Source of the DNA: Sweltsa coloradensis
Taxonomy: Eukaryota > Arthropoda > Insecta > Plecoptera > Chloroperlidae
Assembly: GCA_024449915.1 (NCBI GenBank)
Contig: JAMZAV010000162.1
Coordinates: forward strand, 372,001-436,000
Reading direction: 5' to 3'
DNA: 64,000 bases
The translations under genes and the position numbers were made by a program. The notes beneath the pieces were generated by a model. It was given only the letters and a program-made list of their open reading frames with translations. It was not told the DNA's origin and made no database searches. Shown piece by piece: positions 33,001-44,202 of this stretch (position 1 is the stretch's first letter; each line of letters begins with the position of its first letter).

Positions 33001-33640
33001 TGTTGAACTGTGGTTGGCCTATGTGAGCTTCTGCTAGGCCCTACAATGTTAAAAAACATAAAGACTAAGCCCTAACATTTTTTAAATGTTTTGTTGTAAA
33101 AGTGAAACTTTAGGCTATTCATTCATTGTATTGTAAATAAAAATGTTTCTTGTACATTTTAATTTTCTTTGATTTTTTTCTTTTTTATGGAAATGATGTA
33201 CCAAGGGGTGTGTAGGGGTAGTACCGTTCACCAGAATTGCCTGGACACTGGTCCCCGCACATCCCAGGGGTATGATATGCGCAACACAGGACAAAAGCGT
33301 CCACATAGCCTCTACATACCCAAGACCGTCTTGTGCGTGGCGAAGAGTCACAAACTTCCCGAGGTGGTACTGAGCTTTGCAAAACACAGCGGATCTAGAA
33401 GAGCAACACCTCGAACAAAAAAAACCCACATGGGAAACCTAGGATAGGGCAATGCCTTAGTGCTACACATAGGATTAGCCTACCTGTCCCTTTATCCTCC
33501 CCCTGCTGCCTCGCAGCAGGGGGAGGATAAAGGGTGGAGGTGGAAGAACCAATAAAACGGTCAACGGCTGCACCCATAGCCCCAGAGAGGGTAGGCTACT
33601 GTTGAGGGATACGTTAGGGGTGTTGGCTGACCAGTGTCTC
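33001..33640. other. Upstream of LINE, with perfect hairpin; no confident gene
   Basis: The GC-richer segment 33185-33600 carries several short open frames on both strands, none with a recognised motif. It may be the 5' untranslated part of the RTE-like LINE, because the piggyBac-like insertion at 33645 separates it from LINE sequence that continues at 34290. A perfect hairpin lies at 33488-33534. Confidence 0.35.
33488..33534. repeat. Perfect 22-bp hairpin, 3-base loop
   Basis: CCCTTTATCCTCCCCCTGC plus TGC on the left pairs without mismatch with its reverse complement at 33513-33534; the loop is CTC. Confidence 0.95.
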
Positions 33641-33644
33641 TTAA

Positions 33645-34285
33645 CCCTCGGTCCCTCGCGTGGGGTTCTACAAACCCCAGGGTCTACATTCGACTCTGTT
33701 TCTCTGCATCGGAATGTTTTACCGACTCTAGATTCTCAGTACCTTCAATTCACTCTACCTGTTAGCGAAATTTGTAACCCTCTAATCATTAGGGCTTTTA
33801 GTGTTGTTAGGGTGTATATTGCCGGTCTGAACTTGGCTGGGGTTGCTGAAACCCCGCGCGAGTGATCACGTTACAGTAGCTGCATAGGGAAACTCAATGC
33901 TATTTTGGCTTAAATTTTGAAATTTTAGACTTTTGGAAAAATTCTTCTTGCAATTTACTAACTGGTTCATGTTTATTACTAAAGTTTAAAACAAAACTAA
34001 AAAAATTAAATTATATTGACACCTTTTTTGAATGTTTTGAAAATGTCCATTTTTTAAATCTGAAATATACAATAAAAAAATATTTCATACAAAAATGTTC
34101 ACTGGCATTTTATTTCACTGCCCTCTTAGTAACAACCACTTACTTATTAGTTCCACAAATCATTTGAGCACAGACAGAAAAATCCAAAACATCCTACTGT
34201 ACTAATTACAGCCCAAAGTAGTTTGGGGTTTGAGAAACCCCACGCGAGGGATGGTGTTAAGAAATTCCGCGCGAGTGACGGAGGG
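33645..34285. mobile_element. piggyBac-like non-autonomous element (641 bp)
   Basis: TTAA at 33641-33644 and 34286-34289 flanks inverted ends CCCTCGGTCCCTCGCG and (inverse) CCCTCCGTCACTCGCG. Inner repeats of 'gaaaccccgcgcgagtg' type occur at 33848-33866 and 34228-34250. CCC-ends with TTAA are the piggyBac signature. No transposase coding. Confidence 0.85.
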
Positions 34286-34427
34286 TTAAACAACCTGACA
34301 AACAACAATCATGGAAAACGACCAAATTGGAATGGAAAGCGGCTAGGGCGTCCCACACAGCAGGCGACGCGCTGCCCCCAGGCAGGGGGGCAGTGAAAAG
34401 TGTACTACTGGAAGATAAGAGAGAAGA

Positions 34428-34639
34428 AAAAAAATGTAATTAGAATAGGCACCATCAGCCTCATCACCCTCTTGGGGAAGGTGAATGAGGTGGTCGATGT
34501 TATGGTGGAAAGACGGATTGACATCTTGGGGTTGAGCAAAGTGAAGTGGAAGGATGAAGGAAAGATAGAGTTGAACGGTGGGTACAGGCTATGGTGGAGC
34601 GGAAATAAAGAAGCACGAAAAAATGGAGTGGGGATTTAG
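34428..34639 (+). pseudogene. LINE endonuclease, N-terminal part
   Basis: Encodes VNEVVDVMVERRIDILGLSK followed by VKWKDEGKIELNGGYRLWWS, the first strands of the LINE endonuclease/exonuclease/phosphatase fold. The usual T-W-N-V-R-T motif is corrupted to TISLIT. It ends at a stop after NGVGI, and the following sequence continues in another frame. Confidence 0.75.
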
Positions 34640-34662
34640 TAAGCCTAAAATGGAAGGAAGAA

Positions 34663-35601
34663 GTGATAGAAGTACGGGAAGAAGGAGACAGGATAATAAA
34701 GATAAGGATAAAAGTAAAAAATGAGGAATGGGAGATATGCCAAATTTATGCTCCACAAGAAGGGTGCGATCAGGAAGCGAAGGATGAGTTCGAAGAACAT
34801 CTGGAAGGGCTGATTGGAAAACGCGATACAATCATACTGGGAGATTTCAATGCCCAGGTTGGTGACGAAAGGCGGGGTTACGAGGAAGTAATTGGAAAGT
34901 ATGGGTGCGGTGAGAGAAACACAGCGGGAGAAAGGCTGTTAGACCTGTGTGCCAGAAACGGCCTGGAAATTGGAAACACGTGGTTCCAAAAAAGGGATAG
35001 TCACAAAATTACCAGGTATAGTTGGAACGGGCAACAGAAGACACAGATAGACTATGTGGTTGTTAGTAAAGACAAGAACAGGAGGCTGAAGGATGTAAAG
35101 GTCATCCCAAGTGTAGGACTAGATGGGGATCATAGGCTACTAGTAGCAGATATCCAAATAGAGGGAAGTGTACGAAAGAGAAAAGAATATGCGGAAAGGA
35201 AGCTCAAAGTATGGAAATTAAGTGAGACGTCAGTCAGGGAAGAATATCAACAGAGGATTGAAAAGAGATTCCAAAGGGAGAGATCCAAGGAGTGGAGGAA
35301 GAATGGGAAGCGTTCAAGAGAGCACTGGTGCAAGCAACAGATGTGTGGAAGAACAAGTGGGGTAAGAAAAGAGATGGTAACAAGTTGGTGGAACGACAAA
35401 GTAAAGGAGAAAGTACATCAGAAAAATAGAACATGGAGGGAATACATGAAAGACAGAACAGATGAAAAGAGAGAAGCTTACAAAAACGCAAAGATGGAGC
35501 ACAAAGAACGGTTAAAGAAGAGAAAGCAGAAGATTGGAAGAAGTTTGCTAAGAAACTGGAGAAAGATGCAGAAGGAAACAAGAAGATGCTGTATGGGTTA
35601 G
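34663..35601 (+). pseudogene. LINE endonuclease, main part
   Basis: A 312-residue open frame with the hallmark motifs of the endonuclease: ICQIYAPQ, IILGDFNAQVG (metal-binding Asp/Asn), YSWNGQQKTQIDYVVV and GDHRLLVAD (catalytic Asp-His; Ser before Asp-His replaced by Gly-Asp). Beyond about residue 200 it is lysine/arginine-rich and passes through frame slips that lead out of the true frame. Motif residues look intact, but the element as a whole is not. Confidence 0.85.
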
Positions 35602-35834
35602 TGAAGAGTAAGAGGAAGGAAAGAGGGGGACAGAGGTACTTAACGGATGACTCGGAGAGACTCATTACAGATGCAGAGGAGATCAAGGAAACTTGGAAAG
35701 AGTATTTCAATCAATTGTTGAATGCGGGAGCAGAAGCAGAAGACAGAGATGAAAAGTTGGAAGGGGCGAGGGAAGAAGCAGATGAGAATGGACCGACATG
35801 GCAAGAAGTGGAGATGGCATTAAAACTAGGATGA
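35586..35834 (+). pseudogene. LINE inter-domain region
   Basis: Encodes RYLTDDSERLITDAEEIKET and WKEYFNQLLN, the segment that precedes the reverse transcriptase in RTE-like elements (new-tail, W-x-x-Y-F-x-x-L-L-N). It ends prematurely before the conserved K-x-G-K-x-x-G region, which continues out of frame to about 35928. Confidence 0.75.
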
Positions 35835-35928
35835 AGAATGGGAAGACTGCAGGAGTTCACGAACTGGTGGTGGAAATGATCAAAGCTGGGGGCCCAGGCT
35901 GCTGTTGTGTTAGCATTGGCTATACAGA

Positions 35929-36543
35929 GTGATCAGAGTGGTATGGAAAGAAAAGAAGGTGCCGAGAGATTGGGAGAAAGGAGTGATTGTACCAATATTC
36001 AAGAAAGGAGATAGAAAAATGTGTGGCAACTACAGAGGCATTACTCTACTATGTCATACATCAAAGATATATGAAAGTATTATAGACAGAAGGATGAGAG
36101 TAGAGGTGGACCATATGCTGAATGAAGAACAATATGCGTTCAGATGGGGAAGATCGACTATAGACCCGATATTTGTACTTCGACAAGCCATGGAAAAAAG
36201 TTGGGAGCTGGGTAAAAGAATGAGTATGGTCTTCCTAGACATCGAGAAGGTGTATGATAGTGTGCCAAGGAATGTAGTGTGGGAAAGCTTGGAAAGAAAG
36301 GGAGTGGACAAAGGACTGATAAACAGGGCTAGAAGTATGTACACAGTATGTGAAAGCTGTGTTAAAAGTAAAACACAGTTTGGGCTGTCAGGGTGGTTCC
36401 AAATAACACAAGGGCTGAGACAGGGAAGTGTGCTGTCACCACTGCTATTTATAATAGTGATGGATGACATCCACAACAAAGTAAAGATGGAGGAAACGGA
36501 GGAGGTAGAGGTTATGCTGTTTGCCGATGATTTCGTGGCATGA
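35929..36543 (+). pseudogene. LINE reverse transcriptase domain
   Basis: Carries the family motifs in order: IVPIFKKGDR, NYRGITLL, EEQYAFRWGRSTIDPIF, VFLDIEKVYDSVPR (palm motif A, with Val where most have Ala), GLRQGSVLSPLLFIIVMDD and FADDFVA (motif C, the catalytic Asp pair intact). A TGA at 36541-36543 replaces the Trp that the sister copy at 48706 retains; the same frame continues afterwards. Confidence 0.9.
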
Positions 36544-37193
36544 TCGTAATATGAAGAGATACTCCAGGGGTACATGGACCACTGGAAGAGGCACATTGAA
36601 GAGGTCGGCATAAAGATAAGCGTGATCAAGAGCAAGGTTGTTACTATGCCAGGAGAAGGAGATGTAAGGAACTACCATGCAGAGATCAAGATTGGAGCAG
36701 AAACCCTGGAGGTGGTGGAGAGTTTTGGCTACCTAGGAAGTGAAATAATGGCAAGCGGGAAGATAAAAAAGGAAATTAGCAACATAATTCAAAAGGCCAG
36801 TAACTTCTACCAGTGCTTAAAAGGCCTGGTGTGGGATAGGGAAATACCCATACAGTGCAAGATGACACTATACAAGACCTACTTCATACCGATCCTCACA
36901 TATGCGGCAGAAACCTGGACTATGGGCGACAGAGAAGAAAGCCAAATTCAGGTGGCGGAGATGAGATTCCTGAGGAGCACAGTGGGCAAGACAAGAAGAG
37001 ATAGAGTTAAAAATACGAATATCAGAGAGATGCTTGGGGTGGAGAAGTTAGGTGACAGGATGGGAAGGACAAGGCTGAGATGGTTTGGGCATATGAAACG
37101 AATGACGGAAGAAAGGATGCCAAGGAGAATGTATGAGAAAAGGATCGAAGGAAGAAGAAGACGGGGGAGACCACGGAAGAGATGGAAAGAGAC
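36544..37193 (+). pseudogene. LINE reverse transcriptase thumb and C-terminal region, left part
   Basis: Continues the frame after the stop: KSKVVTMPGEGDVRNYHAEI, FGYLGSEIM, ILTYAAETWTMGDREE, LRWFGHMKRM and RGRPRKRWKET, typical of RTE/R-like C-termini. The element is cut at 37193 by the hAT insertion. Its last about 50 codons resume at 38052. Confidence 0.88.
37186..37193 (+). repeat. 8-bp target duplication AAAGAGAC, left
   Basis: Repeated exactly at 38044-38051 on the other side of the hAT element. The uninterrupted LINE sister at 49405-49415 has a single version (aaggagac). Confidence 0.95.
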
Positions 37194-38043
37194 CAGAGTT
37201 GGGGAAGTTAGTCAAAAATAGTATCTTTTTAAAAGTTAAGTTAGTGGACTTTAAAAGTAATTAGTTAAAGTTAAAGATAGTCCAAAAATAAAGTAACTGG
37301 AAAGTTAAGTTACCATAAAAAGTAACTTGTAAAAGTTCGTTTTGCGGCGTTCGTGGAAGAAATGCTAATCGAACGAAAGTAAAAAACTTTAGGAAACTCA
37401 TTATAATAAATTAAAATCAATATGAAATGGAATTCAATAATGTATTCCGGTAATGTAGTAATGATTCTGACTTAATGTGAATTTACATAAATTGACTTTA
37501 AACAGGCCATTTCCGCTATCCTGCTTCTACTACTTAGATTCAACTTTTACAAACACTGAATGGAACGCACAACGCTTTATGACGATGAATATTATTGAGG
37601 CATAACGAGCGTATAACGCACTACATGCGCCCTAAAGGCTGAGGAAATTCGGGCTGCGAATTTGCAATTGAAACAAAAATGTCACCAAAATAAGCAATCT
37701 CGCTGCCGCACATGATGCTAGGATGACCGTCAATGCCTAGCACTACCACAACGTGTAGGGAGGGGGGGTTGCCATCCCTACAGGACAGCTGATGCGAGAT
37801 TGTCTCGGAAACGAGGCTAGATATAAGCCTATCATGATGAATGCGATGTTTATTTCGACGAAGTACAGGCTGCAAAACAAAAGTAACTTTCAACTAACGT
37901 TTATAGAAAGTTACCGAAAATAACTATCAGTTACTTTAAAAAGTTGGCGATTTTGTAAAAGTAATGCGTTACCCTAAAAGTTACTAAAAATATAAAGCGT
38001 TACCACTAACGCGTTACTTTCGTTAAGTTACTCCCCAACTCTG
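37194..38043. mobile_element. Non-autonomous hAT element (850 bp) inside LINE
   Basis: Ends CAGAGTTGGGGAAGT and (inverse) CAGAGTTGGGGAGTAA, with a perfect 8-bp duplication AAAGAGAC. Both subterminal parts are dense in 'agttac'/'gtaac' motifs including 'aacgcgttactttcg', as in other hAT elements. No transposase. Confidence 0.95.
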
Positions 38044-38051
38044 AAAGAGAC

Positions 38052-38207
38052 CATAGCAAGAGACCTACATACTAGAGGAGAGAGCTGGGAGCATGTAGCA
38101 GAGACTCGATTGTGGGAGGATAGAAAGAAGTGGAAGAATTTGGTCGCGAAACCCAAGCTGACCCTGCCAGAAGCAGGAAACGGCGATGGATAATAATGAT
38201 GATGATG
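38052..38207 (+). pseudogene. LINE C-terminal end and 3' tail, right part
   Basis: Resumes the LINE frame after the hAT: 'atagcaagagacctacatac', with the coding end near 'aggaaacggcgatggataat' and a short TGATGATG tail. The homologous end at 49410-49562 confirms the boundary. Confidence 0.85.
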
Positions 38208-38307
38208 CCGAAAAATTGGGGGTCGTGTTTTATTCGAGATCGTGTTATATTCGAGATCGTGCTATATTTGGTCCAATATGGTACCTTACTTGATTTTATT
38301 TTTAATA

Positions 38308-38868
38308 CTAGGCAGCTTCGCAAACGCTTTTTTTAGTCGCGTTGATGGATGAGCTTTTTTGTAAGTTTTTAGTTTGCGTGGGATCTCTACTTTTGCAAGT
38401 GCTTTTTGAACGCATTGTAGGTGATTGTTGTCAAGTTTCTATTGTTACTTGTTAATTGTTATTATATACCTAAAAAAATCTTCATTCTATAGATTATGAT
38501 TATGGCTAACTTTTTCAACTTCTTCTTTCAAAAGGCAATATATCACCATTACCTTAATGTCCATGTAAAATATGAACGTTGTAGCCCCTCCCGTTTGGTC
38601 AGAATCGGCCCAAATATCACGAAAATATTGCATTAAATTTTTTTTTTAAATCGTAAAAGTACGATATTCATGAGAAATATTTCTTCGATTATACGGACCC
38701 AAAAACGTGGCAGGTCCAAGTTCAGAGATTTAGAAGGTCCGCTCCAATTTTCAGCAAGATCGCATACGCCGTTTGCCCGGTAGAACGCGAACAGACAGAA
38801 AGAAAAAAAATTGGATATAAACTTTTTGAGGGGTCAGTGAAATTGATGTCTTTGCTTCGCTCATCCAA
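38308..38868 (-). mobile_element. Helitron-like family C, minus orientation
   Basis: CTAGGCAGCTTCGCAAACGC at the left is the 3' end (complement: AACGC-GACTAAAAAAA-GCGTT hairpin, then TGCGAAGCTGCCTAG). 'gcttcgctcatccaa' at 38854-38868 is the 5' end. The interior is as in family B. No coding. Confidence 0.85.
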
Positions 38869-38991
38869 ATAGAGTTATAGATCTTGAAAACTAAGTACTA
38901 GCCTATACCCTACCCCCTACATAGTTTTTTTTGTATTATTGTTCCCATTTTTGTATTCAAAAGTAGAAATCAAATCAAACTAGCCCAATAA

Positions 38992-39736
38992 TTGGATGAG
39001 CAAAGCAAAGACTTCAATTTCACTGACCCCCAAAAAATTTAGCTCAGGTGTTTTTTTTTTTTTTTTTCGCTCTCTACCGGGCAAATGGCATTTCCGATCT
39101 TGATGAAAATTGGAGGGGACCTTCGAAATCTCTGAACTTAGAGGTGTATTGTTTTTGGGTACAATCGAAGAAATATTTCTCATGAATATCGTACTTTTAC
39201 GATTTTTTTTCGATTTTTTGTGCAATATTTTTGTGACATTTGGGCCAATTCTAACCAAACGGTGGGGCTACAACGTTCATATTATACATGGACATTAAGG
39301 TTATGGTAATGTAGTACCTTTTGAAAGAAAAAGTTGAAAAAGTTAACCAGAATCCATAGAAATAAAGCTTTTATAAGTTTATTTTTTATTTTTTGTGCAA
39401 TATTTTCGTGCCATTTGGGCCAATTCTGACCAAACGGGTGGGGCTACGACGTTCATGTTATACATGGGCATTAAGGTTATGGTGATGTAGTACCATTTGA
39501 AAGAAAAAGTTGAAAAAGTTAGCCAGAATCCATAGAAATAAAGCTTTTAATATAAGTTTTTTACGGTAAATAATAACAATTGACAAGTAACAATAGAAAC
39601 TTGACAACAATCACCTACAATGTGTAGGCAGCAAAACAAAGCACTTGCAAAAGTAAAGATATCCCACGCAAACTACAAACTTAAAAAAAGCTCATCCATC
39701 AATACGACTAAAAAAAGCGTTTGCGAAGCTTCCTAG
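38992..39736 (+). mobile_element. Helitron-like family B/C, copy 2
   Basis: 5' end TTGGATGAGCAAAGCAAAGA; 3' end GCTCATCCATCAA, a hairpin, then GAAGCTTCCTAG. The segment with 'ggggctacaacgttcatatt' occurs twice in tandem (about 39265 and 39440), so this copy has an internal duplication. Confidence 0.8.
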
Positions 39737-40211
39737 TTATTTTACTTTTACTAAGTTGTTTGCGTAGGTAGGCTACCTGGGGCCTAAATGGCTAGCTAAA
39801 ATTTGAAATGTAAAAATGGTCAGGTAAATTTACGGATGCCACATTTTCTTCAAGGCAGGTGCAATTTAATTTACATCTAGTACCTCATCCATAATGATAG
39901 AAATGTCATGCTAACAATTATCAATTTATAGGGCTTGTTCACTATGAAATATGATATCACTGCATTTATTGTTTATGTGTTATTGATTGTTTGTAGGCCT
40001 ATTGTCAGAACTATTATTTTGATATATTTGATAATGGTAGTTATTCTTTTAATTAGGTACCGGTAACTTTTCCTTTTATTTCATCTCAACTGAAACGTTA
40101 TAAAACTCTTAGGTTGTACAACACCTACAGCATTGGTTCCAAAGGCAGGGTTGCGAGTGGGCATTTCAGCACTAGCTACAAACAGGCCCTATAGGTAGAG
40201 GTAATGAGAAA
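39737..40211. other. TFIIS intron 3, nothing recognised
   Basis: No coding exon or repeat recognised. Confidence 0.35.
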
Positions 40212-40722
40212 CCCCCCAAAATACAAAAATTTGTAAAAAAAAAAATGGCAGCCAATCTCTCCTTTCAAAGTCTTCAGCTGTGAATGCTGTGAGATATAGA
40301 AGTTGAGCCAAGCATTTCATTCTTTCTCCCTAGTTTCGCATTGAAAAGAAGTAAGATCATTTCGCCTGTTGACAAGCGCCAAGCCAACCATTTTCGTGGT
40401 AAAAAAAAGTAAAAATTTTAAACTCAAAATCATAAAAAAGTTACTTGGCTATTGATTTTGGTATGAGGACTCTAAAACGTCAATGGCCAAGTAATTTTTT
40501 TATGATTTTGAGTTTAAAATTTTTACTTTTTTTACCACGAAAATGGTTGGCTTGGCGCTCGTCAACAGGCGAAATGATCTTACTTCTTTTCAATGCGAAA
40601 CTAGGGAGAAAGAATGAAATGCTTGGCTCAACTTCTATATCTCACAGCATTCACAGCCGAAGACTTTGGAAGGAGAGCTTGGCTGCCGTTTTTTTTTTTA
40701 CAAATTTTTGTATTTTGGGGGG
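40212..40722. repeat. Foldback element P, copy 3
   Basis: Same inverted arms as copies 1 and 2, with outer 'ccccccaaaatacaaaaatt' and its inverse. It joins directly to Q family sequence at 40723, as copy 1 does in mirror orientation, so P may be the terminal part of Q in these two places. Confidence 0.85.
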
Positions 40723-41080
40723 ATATCACATCTTTTTGTTGTTTGTTTCATATCAAGGCGTGAAATACGTGTAAAGGTGGATACAGTGCCTTTTAAAACA
40801 GATTGTCTAGAAACAAAAGCTACCATCTTTTGTTTTTGTTTACAATCTGTAGTTGGCAATATACAATGTTTTTATTAAATTTCCTATGGTTAATGTCGTC
40901 TTGGGTGTTTGTGTGAATGATTTGTTGACCGGAATATAACACATTGACGCATAATTTTAATCAGAAATTAAAATATTAAAATTGTATTAAATACGACCAA
41001 AAGTTTTTCCCAAAGTTAAGGGTGGTAGGGAACAGTGGGGGTGAAATATCGCTTGCCTCCTGGCGGATTATTATGTTTCA
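40723..41080 (+). repeat. Repeat family Q, copy 3, left part
   Basis: Reverse complement of 533-890, up to 'ggcggattattatgtttca', where Helitron-like insertions begin. Confidence 0.85.
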
Positions 41081-41861
41081 TTGGATGAGCGTAGCGAGCG
41101 AAGCGAAGATTCCATTTCACCACACTGGAGAAAAAATTCCGGAATGTTTTTTTTTTCTTTTTTTCCTTTTTTTGTATTTTTGTCTGTTTGTCCACACGAT
41201 TCCGGCTAAACCAATACTCCAATTGTGATGAAATTTTCTGGAGGCCTTCGAATTCTCTGAACTTAGAACTGCCACGTTTTTGAGCGCAATCGGAAAAGTA
41301 TTTCTCATGAAAATTGCTATTTTACAATTTTTTTCGATTTAAAAAAAAATTCTTCGACTTATAACACCTACATGCTTTATCCGATTTTAATGATTTTTTC
41401 ACAGAACCTTTATTTTATGAATTAAGATATTCGTGTGAGATTTGAGCGCAATTGAAAAAAATCATTTCTCATAAAAATCAAAATTGTAAGTTTTTTTTTT
41501 CTTTTTTCAAACAATTCTTTGACTTATAACACCTACATGCTTTATCCGATTGTAATGATTTTTTCACAGAACCTTAATTCAATAAATTAATATATTCGTG
41601 TTAAATTTGAGCGCAATCGAGAAATTATTTCTTATAAAAATCGCAATTTTACTTTTTTTTTCTTTTTTTAACAATTCCGATTAATTTTAAAAAATTAAAA
41701 AATTAATCTTAACTTTTTATTCAATTTAATTTAATTTAAAAAAATCTTCAACTTAGTAATGATTTTTTCAAAGAACAACAGAAAATCCGCATAACAAATG
41801 GCAGCTCAATGCACCAATTACGCTCATCCAACAACGCGGCGGGACTTAAGCGTTTTCCTAG
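41081..41861 (+). mobile_element. Helitron-like family A, copy 3
   Basis: TTGGATGAGCGTAGCGAGCG to GCGTTTTCCTAG, with CGCTCATCCAA about 30 bases before the 3' end. The interior shows the three-fold 'cttataacacctacatgctt' pattern. Confidence 0.9.
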
Positions 41862-42013
41862 TGTATCTAAATATCGATTTATCTGCCCAGCCCTGATAAA
41901 TATTTCTAGTTTTATGCTTTATACTTAGATAATATTAATCTCAAAATAAGTGATTTTATCAACAGATGGTGTGTAATAATGTAATGGAATATTTAGACTA
42001 TACACTGCACTTG
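41862..42013. other. 152-base spacer between two family A elements
   Basis: Unique in the window and absent from the empty-site copy near 532, so it was either carried in with the Helitron-like block or inserted separately. Confidence 0.6.
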
Positions 42014-43415
42014 TTGGATGAGCGTAGCGAAGATTCCATTCTACTACAGTGGGGAAAAAAATCCGGAATGTTTTTTTTTTCTTTTTTTTGTATTTTTGTC
42101 TGTTTGTCCACACGATTCCGGCTAGACCGATACTCCGATTGCGATGAAATTTTATGGAGGCCTTCGAAATCTCTGAACTTAGAACTGCCACGTTTTTGAG
42201 CGCAATCGGAAAAAATTTTCTCATGAAAATCGCAATTTTACGATTTTTTTTTATTTTTAAAAAATTTCTTCGACTTATAACACCTACATGCTTTATCCGA
42301 TTTTAATGATTTTGCACAGAACCTTTATTTTATGAATTAAGATATATTCTTGTGAAATTTGAGCGCAATTAAAAAAATATTTATCATAAAAATCAAAATT
42401 TTACGTTTTTTTTTCTTTTTTAAAACAATTCTTTGACTTATAACACCTACATGCTTAATCCGATTGAAATAATTTTTTCGCAGAACCTTAATTTTATGAA
42501 TTAATATATTATTGTTAAAATTTGAGCGCAATCGAGAAATTATTTCATAAAAATGTCAATTTTACGATTTTTTTTAAACAATTACGATGAATTAAAAAAA
42601 ATTAAAAAAATAAAGTTAATTTTTTATTTTATTTAAAGGGGTATTTAACTGCTAAACTCAAAAAATATATTTCATTCAGGCTAACTAGTAATGAATTTAG
42701 CAATTAACAGAAAAATTATTGGGGCCACCATGACCTCCCAAAAAATTGTCAAACATGACATTTTTCGAGCTAGGTCCCATCCGCAAAAATCTCCCATAAG
42801 AAATAACATGGGGACGATCTTTATGCCCCGTGACCTTGGAGGATTTTGATCGAAAAAAATATTGGCCATTATTGACGTACTCGACAGCCTTTTCTGTAAA
42901 TTCTCTATATTTTGTTTTGTAATTTGGGCAAGTAGTTCGGTCAAAATATGCTGATTACCAAGATGGAGTGTGATTTTGGAATGCATATTTTTGCGTGTTT
43001 GAGGGTATATTTGGGCACAGTTTCAAGACACGATGTTATAAAGGGGCATTTTAGATTGGTAGTATGCTCTCTAGTATCTGTGGACCAAAAAAGAAGCAGG
43101 TTAAAGCCGATTTAGGAAATTTTCCAAAACACCAATTTTCGCCAATTTCCGGATCAAAAAAATTAAAAAATTCGTGTTAAATCACAGGAACAAGATATAA
43201 TTTTTTAAACGGTCATTTAAGTGTAGTATTGTGCTATAGATCACGTGGTAAAAAATAATTTTTGGGGTTTTTAGCCCCTTTAATTTAATTTTAAAAAAAA
43301 ATCAATTTAATAATGATTTTTCCACAGAACAACAGAAAATTCGCATAACACATGGCAGTTCAATGCACCAATTACGCTCATCCAACAACGCGGCGGGACT
43401 TAAGCGTTTTCCTAG
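42014..43415 (+). mobile_element. Helitron-like family A, copy 4, interrupted by MITE F
   Basis: TTGGATGAGCGTAGCG to GCGTTTTCCTAG. At 42633-43283 it is interrupted by the 643-bp TTAA-flanked MITE, inserted in the 'attttatttaat' low-complexity stretch that other A copies carry intact. Confidence 0.9.
42637..43279. mobile_element. TTAA-flanked MITE family F, copy 2 (643 bp)
   Basis: AGGGGTATTTAAC to TTAGCCCCT, with TTAA at 42633-42636 and 43280-43283. Same length as copy 1, with only scattered substitutions. Confidence 0.88.
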
Positions 43416-43420
43416 TATTA

Positions 43421-44202
43421 TTGGATGAGAGTAGCGAGCGTAGCGAGCGAAGCGAAGATTCCATTCTACTACACTGGTGAAAAAAAAAACGGAATGTTTT
43501 TTTTTCTTTCTTTTTTTTTGTATTTTTGTGTGTTTGTTAACACGATTCCGGCTAAACCGATACTCCGATTGCGATGAAATTTTATGGAGGCCTTCGAAAT
43601 CTCTGAACTTAGAACTGCCACGTTTTTGAGCGCAATCGGGAAAATTTTTCTTATAAAAAACGCAATTTTACGATTTTTTTCGATTTTCAAAACAATTCTT
43701 CGACTTATAACACTTACATGCTTTATTCGATTGTAATGATTTTTTAACAGAACCTTAATTTTATGAATTAAGATATTCGTGTGAAATTTGAGCTTAATCG
43801 AAAAATTATTTCTCATGAAAATCGAAATTTTACGGGTTTTTTCTTTTTTAAAACAACTCTTAAAAACATAACAACTACATGCTTTATACTATTATAATGA
43901 TTTTTTATAGAACCTTAATTTCATGAATTAATATACTCGTGTAAAATTTGAGCGCAATTGAATAATTATTTCTTATGAAAATTGCAGTTTTACGATTTTT
44001 TTCTTTTTTTAAAATTACGTAAAAATTACGATTTATTAAAAAAATTAAGTTAATTTTTAATTTAATTTAATTTAATTTAAAAAAATCTTCGAATAAGTAA
44101 TGATTTTTTCACAGAACAACAGAAAATCCGCGTAACTCAATGCAGCTCAATGCACCAATTACGCTCATCCAACAACGCGGCGGGACTTAAGCGTTTTCCT
44201 AG
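43421..44202 (+). mobile_element. Helitron-like family A, copy 5
   Basis: Follows copy 4 head-to-tail after only five bases (TATTA). 5' TTGGATGAGAGTAGCGAG, 3' GCGTTTTCCTAG, after which Q family sequence resumes. Confidence 0.9.

Larger units (their letters stand above)
34290..38207 (+). mobile_element. RTE-like non-LTR retrotransposon, decayed, with nested hAT
   Basis: The coding region runs from an apurinic endonuclease-type domain to a reverse transcriptase and a C-terminal region ending about 38190, followed by a TGATGATG-type 3' repeat, as in RTE elements. Frames are broken by at least two frameshifts (near 34637 and 35600) and by stop codons, and the 3' part is split by a hAT element at 37194-38043. 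It lies in TFIIS intron 3 opposite to the host gene. The 5' boundary is uncertain and may extend left of the piggyBac-like insertion at 33645-34285. Confidence 0.85.

Noticed and set aside
33115..33865. Cluster of open frames on both strands near 33.1-33.9 kb
   Set aside because: No motif, no splice-consistent partners, and partly inside a piggyBac-like element.
35234..35710. 158-residue Ser/Phe-rich minus-strand frame, with similar ones at 36054-36635, 48450-48854 and 49098-49660
   Set aside because: Antisense of the purine-rich LINE coding strand.
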